Assembly (NCBI GenBank): GCA_943735955.1
Contig: OX030956.1
Span: forward strand, 7,713,145 to 7,777,144
Reading direction: 5' to 3'
Length of the DNA stretch: 64,000 bases
Origin: Piscicola geometra
Taxonomy: Eukaryota; Annelida; Clitellata; Hirudinida; Piscicolidae
The notes beneath the pieces were generated by a model. The model made no database searches, had not been told where the DNA came from, and saw nothing but the letters and a program-made list of their open reading frames with translations. Below are positions 32,006 to 52,571 of the stretch, in pieces (position 1 is the first letter of the stretch; each line of letters opens with the position of its first letter). A program made the position numbers and the translations under genes.

Positions 32006-33918
32006 ATGAAAAACGAAAACGTCTACTTATTTGTTCCTAACTTAATAGGTTTAACACAAAATTCTTTCAAAATAAAATTCAAGACTAAATCTATGTGACT
32101 ACTTCCACAGGCTACTTAAGAATAATTCTTCTACTGATCTCTTTGTACTATATGACTTTCGATCCTTGGGCGGCAATTGCTTGTTATATTTTGTCAGCCG
32201 CTCTTGATGCTCTTGATGGAATGGCAGCTAGACATTTCAAGCAAAGTTGGTTTGTCTTGAATAAGTTATTTAATAATATTTTATTTTTTAAATGATATAT
32301 ATTGATTGTTCAATATTATTTAATTTCAAAATGTTAGGTTCAAAGTTTGGGGCACTTTTGGACATGTTAACAGATCGGTGTTCTACCACTGGCCTTCTCT
32401 TTGCTTTGGCCATCTTCTATCCGTATTGGTCTTTCTTTTTCCAGCTCGTTGTGATCATTGATATCTCCAGCCACTGGGTTCATTGCCAAAGGTTTTATTC
32501 CTATCATATCTAAAAAAATTAAAAGCGTATTAAACTTATCAACTTTATGAAACAATTGAGATACATAACAATCATTTTAGTTAAATGGGAAAAATTATAG
32601 TTTTATAAATTATCAGCATTTGAAATTCAGTTCATATATGATGGGTTCATCAAGCCACAAGATGGTTGATCTCAAAAGCAACCCTATCCTGGCTCACTAC
32701 TACACCAATAAGGTGAAGAATAGGGTTTTAACAATAAGTTAATATACTAGTAAGTGCCCGCAGCCTTGTTTGCGAAGTTACTTGTTATGTTTGAATTATT
32801 ATTGAAATAAATTATAATCAAATTCACCCAATCACTCTTCAACTACCCTTCTTGCATGCAATCAACCCTCAACCACCCTTCTTGTACCCAATCAACCTTC
32901 AACCACCCTTCTTGCACCCATCAACCCTCAAGCACCCTTCTTGTACCCAACAACCCTCAAGCACCCTTCTTGTACCCAACAACCCTCAACCACCCTTCTT
33001 GTACCCAATCAACCCTATACCACCTTTCTTGTACCCAATGATGACCATTATCCTTATATTTGGCACTTCAACCACTAAATTCATCTGACCTCCTCTACCT
33101 TGAACGGGTAGCCGAGTGTGTAACGAATCTCCGTTTGAAAGGTCCTAGGCTCAAGTGCAACTATGCCTTAGTAACCCATAGGCGCAAATTAAATATGCAG
33201 CCTAAGTGGCCTGGAAGCTCGTTTGGGTTATACGCCACTATAATAATGCTCGTCTTATCACTTTCAGGCGGTGTTGTTCTGCATGTGTCTGGGAAACGAG
33301 GCCTTTTACGTCTTCCTCTACATACTCCACTTCACTCTAGGTCCAATCAGTGAGTAATAATAATTATTATTATTATCCTTTATAATAATAATAAGAATAA
33401 TAATAATAATAATAAGTGAGCCACTATTTTCGTTTACCGTAAAACACCACGTATAAGGCGATAGAAAAGTGCGGCTTATACGTGGTGTTTTTGCACGATA
33501 GTTTCCGTTGTGCAGCCACATCACTGACTCTAGTCTCACTTCGCCCATGCATCAGTCACTCGACTGACACTTCACAAATGCATCTCTCCATCTTTTCCCG
33601 TGAATTTGTTCGTTCACAAACACTCTTGTATTCAAGATAGCCTATGCTGCTCCATCACCAACACAACAATGAAATATACATATTATATAAAAATTACTAT
33701 ATACAATACAAAAGGCAATGTGTATTGTATGCATGCATTGTGCCGTCACTACAGTCAATCTGGGAGTCACGTCGTTTGGTTTGGTGACTTTCTTGTGCGT
33801 GCTGACGGCGCCAGTGGCTGCACTCAAGGCGCTCATCAACGTCGTTCAGTTGGCTGCAGCCTGTCACAGTGTGGTGCGGAGGGATGTGGAGGAGAGGAGG
33901 AAGATGAATGCAGCATGA
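32006..33918 (+). CDS. CDIPT: CDP-diacylglycerol-inositol 3-phosphatidyltransferase (phosphatidylinositol synthase)
   Basis: The enzyme joins CDP-diacylglycerol and myo-inositol to make phosphatidylinositol in the ER membrane. Six exons: 32006-32048, 32111-32245, 32338-32491, 32631-32712, 33268-33349, 33755-33918, with all phases consistent. The start MKNENVYLFVPNLIGYLRII aligns with animal PIS N-termini. The CDP-alcohol phosphatidyltransferase signature (DGx2AR...Gx3Dx3D) is complete across exons 2-3: ALDALDGMAARHFKQ, then SKFGALLDMLTDR. SSHKMVDLKSNPILAHYYT and CMCLGNEAFYVFLYILHFTL follow, with a basic tail (RRDVEERRKMNAA). Several hydrophobic segments fit an integral membrane protein. At about 217 residues it has normal family length. 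Intron 1 is only 62 bp, and intron 4 contains a SINE. The gene appears intact. Confidence 0.93.
32820..33045 (+). repeat. Short tandem repeat in CDIPT intron 4
   Basis: About ten imperfect units of a 20-25 bp sequence with core CAACCACCCTTCTTG and TACCCAATCAACC. The open frames through it are repeat artefacts. Confidence 0.8.
33100..33255 (+). mobile_element. tRNA-derived SINE (family 1) in CDIPT intron 4
   Basis: The head GAACGGGTAGCCGAGTGTG contains an A-box-like motif, and GGTCCTAGGCTCAAG fits a B box, as in a tRNA-like pol III promoter. The body ATATGCAGCCTAAGTGGCC and TTATACGCCACTATAATAAT recurs at about 40318-40508 (inverted) and 58578-58640 (partial). It ends in an AT-rich tail. Confidence 0.75.
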
Positions 33919-34568
33919 TGAGAAGTGATGGTGGCGCTAGTGAGGTCAGAAAAAAAGAGGGTGATGGTGAGGTAAGTAGGAAGGTGGTGGGGCAAAAGGA
34001 GAGTGGTTAGTGGGTGGTGAGATAGGAAGGGGAGTGGTGAGGTAGGATTAAGTAGTTTTAAAATGGTAGCGGCTTATCAAACATATTTAATCAACTTATT
34101 TAAGTAGCATCAGATTTAGAGGAGGGAAGAGGGTGCTGCTGCTGATGATGATGATACGGCAGATCTCAAACATTCGTTGTTAGTAGGGTTTATATTTTGT
34201 ATACACATAGAATCACATAGCTTGTTTAGAATACTTTTACATAGTTCGATATATATTCGTTTAGGAAAATGAGTAACGATTAGTGAAAGATTGAATACTC
34301 GTAATAACTGTGTGACGGAACGTCAATCATTGACGGGCGTGTTCTTTCCAAGACTGGTTTATTATTTTATTTTTTTTGCATATTATAGTTTTTTTTCTTT
34401 TAGGCATTCGATTCGCGTATTTGTAAATTAAATCATTAATTGTAGTGATATTATGGTGTATATTAACGATTCTTTACAACCCTAAAAGCATTTAGGCTAA
34501 ATTTTAGGAGTTCGTTTAAGATAATGCAGGTGTTTGATGTATCTTGAAGGTCCTTTAGGAGACGATGT

Positions 34569-34752
34569 GGATTACAAGGTATGATTGAGACCTGATTTAG
34601 ATGTTGATTACAAGATATGATTGACACCTGATTTAGATGTTGATTAAAAGATATGATTGAGACCTGATTAAGATGTTGATTACAAGATATGATTGAGACC
34701 TGATTTAGATGTGGATTACAAGATATGATTGAGACCTGATTTAGATGTTGTC
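34569..34752. repeat. 36-bp minisatellite (5 copies)
   Basis: Five copies of a 36-bp unit with GATTACAAGATATGATTG followed by AGACCTGATTTAGATGTT. Because 36 is a multiple of 3, the minus strand shows an artificial 12-residue protein repeat. Confidence 0.9.
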
Positions 34753-34759
34753 TCAATGA

Positions 34760-36700
34760 CCCTGATGTATCAGCGTTTAACATTATTCTATTAATAACAC
34801 TTCGTTTCCATATTAAAATGACTCAGTATTGAAATCAAGATTCTAAATTAACTGAACTTTTGTTCATACACTACTTATATATTTATAGATCATTCATCTG
34901 ATTCGTTAGCTCTCAATTACATTTTTTATTGTACTCTTATTGGCTATTAACATTCCATTAACAATTTTTTATATATCTCCAACCATATAATATTATTTCA
35001 CATTACAGGATTAAGATGACTGGGAACACATGGCCTATATATACCTTTATTTGTTAGTCTTTTTTTATTAATTTTTTTGGTAATCGAGAGGCGCTCACAA
35101 ATTAACGAAAGAAAAGGTCTTTTGCTTCGAAGGGCTTTGCTCTGTTAGTTGGATCAAAAAATGACATCACCCCACCTCCGTTCTTTTGTCCTTCAGCTAC
35201 ACAGAACATGTGCTCTGATTGCTTTATCTCATTCTTGTGAGTTTCCTCCAACGTTAGGTACGCAATCCCCTTCACCTACATTTTTTGGCCCTTTAGAAAA
35301 ATAAAATGTTTTTTTCCTTTACTATCAATTTATTGATTTCAAACTCGTGAGTGCCCGTTAATATGTCTAAGAAATCTAAAAATTTACCAGTTCTCTTTTG
35401 CAGCTCTTTTCCACTATACGTTTCCTTGCACGCCAGGCCTACCATAAGCATTTTTCATTTAAAATGTATTGGCGGTACAACTATCTATACTGTTGGAGCT
35501 TCTCTAGATTTGCCACAGATCGCTGCTTCTGGCTTCAACAGCTATTCATTTAAAACATCAACGAGGAAAAAACTAATGAAAAACAAACCTTTATTCAAGG
35601 TTTTCTCCATAAACATTTGTTTAAATTAATTTTTTAACGCATACCGAGAATGAAAAAAGTGTTGTAAGCGCCATAGAGAATCAATAAATAAAGCAACAAC
35701 AATAATAATAAACAATATAAAAAATTTGAAAGGTTTTGAAATCGTCTGAAAGACAACCAAATGTGCGAATGTCATTTAATGATATTTTATTTAAATAACT
35801 GAATAGTTTCAAAGTTATTGTAGTTGTTGATGGGGTTGGAATGAGGCACTGTTCGAAGGAGTTCATGATATACGGAGTAAACAAATTATTATTATCATTA
35901 TTATAAAAAGATTCTGTGTAGATATCGATTATTTCTAAAAATTCAAATAAAAGCTTCAGGCAAAAAAAATCAAATAAAAGACTTAATTGAAAAGGCTAAA
36001 AGATTTAAATCATTCATGTTTCCATAAACGCCTTTGCTTTTTATTTCAATGTTATTTTAAATAAAAGATATAATTAAAAACTACTTCATGTCCGTTAATA
36101 CTATGAACATTTTGAGAGTCGTATCACAATTTAAAGCAATACAAATGTAATTATTTTGAACGTTCGTTTGTAAAAAAATATCAAAATACAGACTTACATT
36201 AAAAATATATCTATGAAACAACTTTAAATTTTGAGAAAATGACTTGTGGAAGCTGACGGTTGAAGGAAGGTGAAGGACGTCAAAGTCGATGCGTTACAGC
36301 ACCGTAACCGAGAAGTGTTCTTGCTTCCATAGAGAACTGCTCTAATGCAAGATTGTATAAACAAATATAACAGAATACAAAATGAAAGCATGGATTTCAA
36401 TTCGTTGTTTGCAGGGAGTTGGAAAAAAGTGAGGTTCTCAAGAGTTTGAGGTGCTATAGGTACGACTTCCAGTATGGCTTGACCATCCTTGATTCTGCGA
36501 ATATAATTGATGGGTCGTCTTATTTGTTTCCTATTTTTATATTATTTTATGGAATACGTTGAATTTATTAAAATTTATTAATAATTAAAAAAAACTTGTC
36601 TACCAACATACTACATGATTACATATTACAAACCAGTAGGAAATTACATAGAATAATTTAGAAAAAAATTATATGAAAATAGATATAAACAAAAAATCTC
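34760..36700. other. AT-rich intergenic region, one weak recombinase-like ORF
   Basis: Mostly AT-rich with no exon-like structure. The frame 35351-35629 contains IGGTTIYTVGASLDLPQIAA and SGFNSYSFKTS. The order of GGTT, a hydrophobic gap, LPQI and SYSF resembles the C-terminal box of tyrosine recombinases of DIRS or Crypton type, but the catalytic H-x2-R and Tyr are not convincing. I would not call it a gene. Confidence 0.3.
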
Positions 36701-36711
36701 AAGATGTAAAC

Positions 36712-46912
<10,201 letters not shown>

Positions 46913-47295
46913 TCTAAAACTCTCATCCAGGTGTCAACTACTCTATGGTGTTCTTTCTTCTTTAAAAAGTGATAAAAGCTTGGGTAATCCTTGAAAAAGT
47001 ATAAAATATACTAGACCTGAAATACTTTTGAAGTTAAACTGCTTGAAGCAAAGCGTAGAACATACAAATACTTTTAACCACAATGATGTACAATTTTTTT
47101 CGAAAGTAAACATAATTAAAGGTAGTTTGATTGAGCAGGGATGTGACGGTGAGTGAGTAAATTTAGTTTGATTGTATGTATGTGGGTAACTCCGCATCAT
47201 TAACATGCATATTATAATGAATCATCATTTATAAACCATACATTTTGCCATGGCCTTTTTATAAACAGGTCTAATCAATCTATAACAGTTTTAAA

Positions 47296-48235
47296 TAGAG
47301 CTGTTCCATGATTAAACATTTTAATCGCGTTAACTGGACGATTAAAATTGAAAGCAATAGCATATTTGAAATTAATTTTAAAAAATGGCTTTCAAAAATT
47401 TTCCCAAAAATGTAAGAGAAACAATTGAAATTTTGTCACAATTTATTTATAAAAGTAATCCACATTTGACAAAAAAAATGAATCTATAAAAGATCAAGCT
47501 GAATAGACGTTCAAATAGAACTGTTCTTGCAAAAGATGTAAAGTACTTTCTTGCATGTTTCGCTCTTTCACGTTGTTGCCACCAAAGAAAAAGACAATTC
47601 TCTAAACCTATCTCAAACTCTGTTCTATAACGTTTAATGATTGACTTAGTAATCATGAAGTAATTCATCTTCAAAACCTGTAGTTACATATGTTCGTAGT
47701 CTCTTGTTTGGTGAGAGCTGAATAGTTTTGGAGGTTTATCTTCTTATCTTCAACTTTTTCATTTGTTAAAGGCATTTTTAATTTTCAAATCGGGGGTCTA
47801 ACGATGTGGCAATTCTTAACTATTATATATTCTGATTAATCTTTCTATGCGCCAATTTGGATTTTTTTTTTCTGAAATGAGCTGGATCATCTTCTGAAGT
47901 GCATACTTTTTGTGTAGAGTGACAAATTGCAAGCAACACTATTGAACATGTAACGTATTTATCACGCCTAGAAATTCTGTTGAAAATCTACAAAGAATGA
48001 TAATTTTTGTGATGAAATTAAAATTTTCCCATTCATTTGTTGACAGTAAATTAAGAGTGTTTGTGTTCACTTGCTGGCAATGTAGCCAACACAGCAAAAT
48101 ACAGTTAAATTTTGATCAATCTAAATGCATTAAAATTTTTAAATTCGTTACTTTTTTAGATGAGTTTAAATATTTAACGGTATTAATTGATTAACTCGAT
48201 AATCAAAAGTTAACTTATATTAAATAACTGCTCTA
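47296..48235 (-). mobile_element. hAT element, 940 bp, with perfect 8-bp target duplication
   Basis: It begins TAGAGCTGTTCC and ends with the complement of TAGAGCAGTTAT. The left flank GTTTTAAA (47288-47295) recurs on the right once the piggyBac inserted there is removed: GTTTTAA before the piggyBac plus the A after it. A minus-strand frame at 47447-47674 resembles a worn hAT dimerisation domain (WWQQRERAKHARKYF, ARTVLFERLFSLI). A second decayed copy lies at about 60040-60610. Confidence 0.8.
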
Positions 48236-48544
48236 GTTTTAACCCTTTGAAAATTTCGATAACGTAATCACACTTGGGGGGTTTTAAGGTCCATATGGAC
48301 AGGAATTTTATATCTAGACTCGCATAATAATGGTAATAATAAAAACTCAAAAATTGCATTTTTAGTTTCAGTGGAACGAAATGTTGCGAAATTGCAACAT
48401 GAGCGGGAAAATTAAACTAATTCTATTCGTAAGGACTCATCATAAAAAATAATTTAAACCACATTTATTAAAACAGAAATAATGTTCAATTAAAAATAGT
48501 TCGAGAAAGTTCAAAATGAAAATTAATTAATAATACTAATTATT

Positions 48545-50344
48545 TTAATCAGTTTTATGGTACAAAGCAAAACATTTCGCATGAATTCCAACAGCACACT
48601 CAGTACACTCATAAACTGTATTGCTCTTGCACTGACGACATCGACGACGACGGTTTTCCTTGTTTTTCGTGATGAAGTGTTTTCCAAATTGCTTTTTCGG
48701 GTCAGATATTTTTTTTAGTTTTGAATCTTTTTCTGAATAATTTGTTTTTTGCCCATTTTCACTGAATTCTTCTTTGATTTTAATTTGCGAATTGTCTTCA
48801 GTTTTCAATAAAGATATGCAGACACTTCTTCTAAATTGTAGCAAATCATCATTGGATTTATTGAAGAGCCTATGTAAGCGCCAAGCATTTGCGAGACATA
48901 CATCTAAATAATTAACAAAAATAGACCACCACCACTTTTTACCTTTAATGGAAATTCTGTATTTAGCCATTACATTTTCTAAACTGTCTACACCACCCAT
49001 ATTTTTATTATAGCATGAATTGATATGAGGCTGTGGTACAGATACAGTTTTTCTTTTTTTTCTGTCAAACCTCGTTTCGTATTCGATAGGCTCTAAACTT
49101 TGGAAATTACTTGAAAGAGTAACTACCGTCTTATCTACCCATTTGACTGCTAGTATTTTATTTATTGAATCAAATTGTTGGTTGTAGGAACCTCTACCCA
49201 ATTTAGCCAAAGACTTATTATCTTTTAAAGTACTTTGGATAATTCTATTTTCTCTGATTGTGCCTGTCACAAAAAAACTCATCTCAGTTAACTTTATCAT
49301 GAGCCTATGAGAAGTGAAGAAATGATCGAAATAAATGGCGTGTTCTTTTGGATTTTCAACGACTTTCAGTAATTTTAAAACCACACTTGTTGCTAGCCCT
49401 AACTCCGCATCTATAAATTCATTACGGCCAACATAAGGAATAAATTGAAATAGGTAACCGTCAGCAGAACACAAGCACCATGACTTGAAACCAAAACGTA
49501 CCGGTTTTCCTCTTATAAATACTTTACAGTTATGTCGACTATTGTACGGAATCATCTGTTCATCTATTGACAAGTTGTGACTAAACATGCCAAATTTCAT
49601 AAATCTTTCATTAAGTTTTTCAATATACTTTCGAATCTTGTGAAGTTTATCGTTTGGATTTAATGTTGAGTTGTCATCTAAATGGAAATTAGATTTTATG
49701 CTTCTATACAGATTCCTGCTAAGAGCGTTCCTCACAATATCTACACTACAATCTTCAGAATTCTCCCAATACATCTCTTCTCTAGGCAATTTGTGATAAC
49801 CTGAAAACAAAAGAAACCCAATGAAACGCTTCATCTGAAATGGCTTTACCTCAAAGTTATGTATGTTGTTTTGCTGAGCGTATTTTGAGCTTTCTTCCAA
49901 AAAATAATTAATCATATCATCGTCAATAAATTCTTGAAAGATCTCAACTTCTGATTTACCATTAAGTTGCTTTTTGAGACTTGAGACATTACTTTTTTCT
50001 TTGTTGATGGGTTGGTTTATAAAATTAGGTTTCTTATTTGTCCAGTTAAAATTAGGTACACATTTAGTATTCATTATTTTTTTACTTGTGCTTGCTTTAT
50101 TGGCTAGTTGTTCTTCATTTTCTGAAGCATCACTATCATCTTCAAAATTAACTTCAACTTCCCCAGCAGCGTCTTTTGGAATTTCATTAAGAACCATCAA
50201 ATCATCTTCATCAATGGCTTCATCGTCACTTCTTCGGTCAACTTCATTTGGTGGCAAAACAATGAGTTCTGCCTCACCTACCTGGGGATTTTCTTCAATA
50301 AAAGCTATGGCTTCTTGGAATGTGAAGCATTTGCAGTCTGGCAT
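48545..50344 (-). CDS. piggyBac transposase (PGBD/DDE_Tnp_1_7), apparently intact
   Basis: About 599 residues from the ATG at 50344 (MPDCKCFTFQEAIAF); an in-frame ATG nine codons earlier is possible. An acidic N-terminus is followed by the transposase core. Counting from the earlier ATG, candidate catalytic aspartates are visible in LSIDEQMIPY (near residue 270), AIYFDHFFTS (near 348) and VKWVDKTVVTLS (near 413). The conserved Asp in NKNMGGVDSLENV lies near 461. The C-terminus has the cysteine-rich zinc-binding domain (CRQCKSNTVYECTECAVGIH). There is no internal stop or frameshift. Length and motifs fit active piggyBac enzymes, so this copy may be recently active. Domestication is less likely because it still sits between terminal repeats. 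Confidence 0.92.
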   Translation of the reverse strand: MPDCKCFTFQEAIAFIEENPQVGEAELIVLPPNEVDRRSDDEAIDEDDLMVLNEIPKDAAGEVEVNFEDDSDASENEEQLANKASTSKKIMNTKCVPNFNWTNKKPNFINQPINKEKSNVSSLKKQLNGKSEVEIFQEFIDDDMINYFLEESSKYAQQNNIHNFEVKPFQMKRFIGFLLFSGYHKLPREEMYWENSEDCSVDIVRNALSRNLYRSIKSNFHLDDNSTLNPNDKLHKIRKYIEKLNERFMKFGMFSHNLSIDEQMIPYNSRHNCKVFIRGKPVRFGFKSWCLCSADGYLFQFIPYVGRNEFIDAELGLATSVVLKLLKVVENPKEHAIYFDHFFTSHRLMIKLTEMSFFVTGTIRENRIIQSTLKDNKSLAKLGRGSYNQQFDSINKILAVKWVDKTVVTLSSNFQSLEPIEYETRFDRKKRKTVSVPQPHINSCYNKNMGGVDSLENVMAKYRISIKGKKWWWSIFVNYLDVCLANAWRLHRLFNKSNDDLLQFRRSVCISLLKTEDNSQIKIKEEFSENGQKTNYSEKDSKLKKISDPKKQFGKHFITKNKENRRRRCRQCKSNTVYECTECAVGIHAKCFALYHKTD

Positions 50345-50511
50345 TTTTCTAAAAATATAAATAATCAACATTTAGTGAACAAAATGAATTTAAGTATTAC
50401 TTTTATAAATTTCATAATAAATTAACAATAAAATCATTTTTTAAATAAATATTGTAATAGATAATGACTGAGCATATTTAAAAACACATTATAATAAATA
50501 TATCATGAAAA

Positions 50512-51085
50512 GGCAAAACTGCTCTGTAATCCCTTAATTTATTCACAACTATTAGACTCCTCCCACTTTAAAATGACCCAGTTTTATTTTGTATGCTTAC
50601 TTTATTTTAGTATTAATAAAAACTAAATATGTGAATTGTATTTATATTAGAATTTATTAAAACAAAAAATTAATTAATTATGTATTTATTTATATATTTA
50701 TATATTTTATATATTTTATCAAAATTTATTAAAACAAAAAATTAATTAATTATGTATTTATTTATATATTTATTTATATATTTATATATTTTATATATTT
50801 TATCTAAAGTTTAGATAAAATATATAAATAAATACATAATTAATTAATTTTAAACAATTTCGAAAAGTATATTTTCAAAACCTGTCAAAGTGTTATTAAA
50901 ATAATTATAACAGACAAAATGCAGTTATTATTATTTTTAAAATCAATTTACATGAATTCTTTGTAAAAATTAAGTATTTAAAATGCGTTTAATAATTTTA
51001 CTTTTTAACTAGGTTATTTCAGATGTCAACAAAAAATAGTAGGAGGAGTCGTGAATAAATTAAGGGACTACAGAGCAGTTTTACC
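50512..51085. mobile_element. 574-bp long-TIR element (MULE-like MITE) inside the piggyBac
   Basis: The terminal inverted repeats are about 45-60 bp (GGCAAAACTGCTCTGTAATC on the left, the complement of GGTAAAACTGCTCTGTAGTC on the right). They are flanked by a perfect 9-bp duplication TCATGAAAA (50503-50511 and 51086-51094). Long TIRs with 9-bp duplications suggest a Mutator-like origin (inference). The interior is AT-rich with its own large inverted repeat (about 50750-50860) and no coding capacity. Confidence 0.8.
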
Positions 51086-52571
51086 TCATGAAAATATAAA
51101 TATACTAATATTATCAAAATATAATAATTATTATATTATCATTAAATTATAATTATTCATTGAGTATTATGCCAAGGTAGCGAAAACGCAACAATGATTT
51201 TAAAATGCATTAAAAACGAGTTAACAATCATTTTTAATAAAAGAATTTCAATTTAAAGTATTAAAAAACTTTTTACCTTTAAATTAAAACTAAATAAGAA
51301 TACTGAAGTGGAACAAAAAAATCGGACAATTATCTAACGGTTAGATTCTAACTGAAGAAATTTTTTTAGAGATGCTAAATGTGAACAAGAGTTAAAAGAC
51401 TAAAAATATAAAAAGTTTAAATCCATTTATTTAGTTCATGTAGTTATAGGTCAAAATTTGTGTAAATAAATACATATTTCGAAAAATTAACTATTTAAAC
51501 AGAAAAAATACATTAATTAATTTTTCGAAAACACAACAGGGGCGGTAAAAGGTTAAAACACAGTGCATGAAAGCATGGGCGGTGATCCTGGGGTAGGACT
51601 CCCCCACTTTTTTTAGTGGTGGGGTTCACCTTAATGTGGACCTCTTTCCACTTTTTTCCAATTTTTTTATTTAAAAAATTTCTATTTTGATAGGAGCATA
51701 ATCTTCAACCATGGGTCATGGCATGGCATAAAAGTGAATGTTTATACAGTAATACATTGTGAGTATGTGTAATTATAGTGATAGCTGTCTGAAACAAGAT
51801 GTTCTTTGCCTACTTAAATACTCCTTCACCTACTTTTTTTATCTCTATGGCGTAGGCGGGAATCCTGAAGGGGTCCTGGGGTCCACCTTTATAAGGACCC
51901 CTTCACTTGTTTAACAATTTAAATTCCTTAACTCTCATTTTGATACGAGCCTAACTGTCAACCATGGCATAAAAAATGCTAATACGGTAATACATTGTGA
52001 GTATGTATGGGCAGCGATGCTAGGGGGGTCCTGGGGTCAATCTTAACATGGATCCCCCACAATTTTTCAAATACAATAATTTCTCAACACAAGCATAATC
52101 GTCAACCATAGCATGAAACAGAATTTTCATTCAGTAATATATTTTGGGTAGGCGTAGTAATAGTGATAACTGCATGAAGCAAAACTATTCTTTGCTTACT
52201 CAAATTCTCCTCCACCTACTCTTATTTTTATATTTATAGATTTAAATTAATGAATTTTATTTATTTATAAAAAATTGTGGATTTTTAAATTTTCGCAAGC
52301 AGACATTTAGGATGCTTTTCAGAAAATATCGGGTAACTTTTTGCAAGCAGGCAGATTAACATTTTTATTTAAAAAACCATTCATATTGTGTTACTTGTTT
52401 TGCATGGGTGATGTTCATAGAGGGGTTCTAAGGTCCACCTAAATATCGACCCTTTCAATTTTTTAGATGAACTAAAGTTAATGAATTTCAAAAGGCTTCG
52501 AACATTAACTAAAGTTGTAGTTAAATCAAACTACAAGTTTCGTATCACATGACTGCCAAAACGAAATACTG

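Larger units (their letters stand above)
48239..51556 (-). mobile_element. piggyBac transposon with intact transposase ORF
   Basis: It is flanked by TTAA (48239-48242 and 51553-51556). The ends are CCCTTTGAAAATTTCG on the left and, as complement, CCTTTTACCGCCCCTG on the right, so the terminal repeats are short and imperfect. Subterminal motifs GCGAAATTGCAAC and GAAAACGCAAC recur near both ends and in related scraps at 93-160 and 29785-29810. It carries the transposase gene on the minus strand and a 574-bp inverted-repeat element in its 5' flank. It is inserted exactly within the target duplication of the hAT at 47296-48235. Confidence 0.87.

Noticed and set aside
49974..50360. 128-codon plus-strand frame opposite the piggyBac transposase N-terminus
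   Set aside because: It is the antisense shadow of the acidic N-terminal region.
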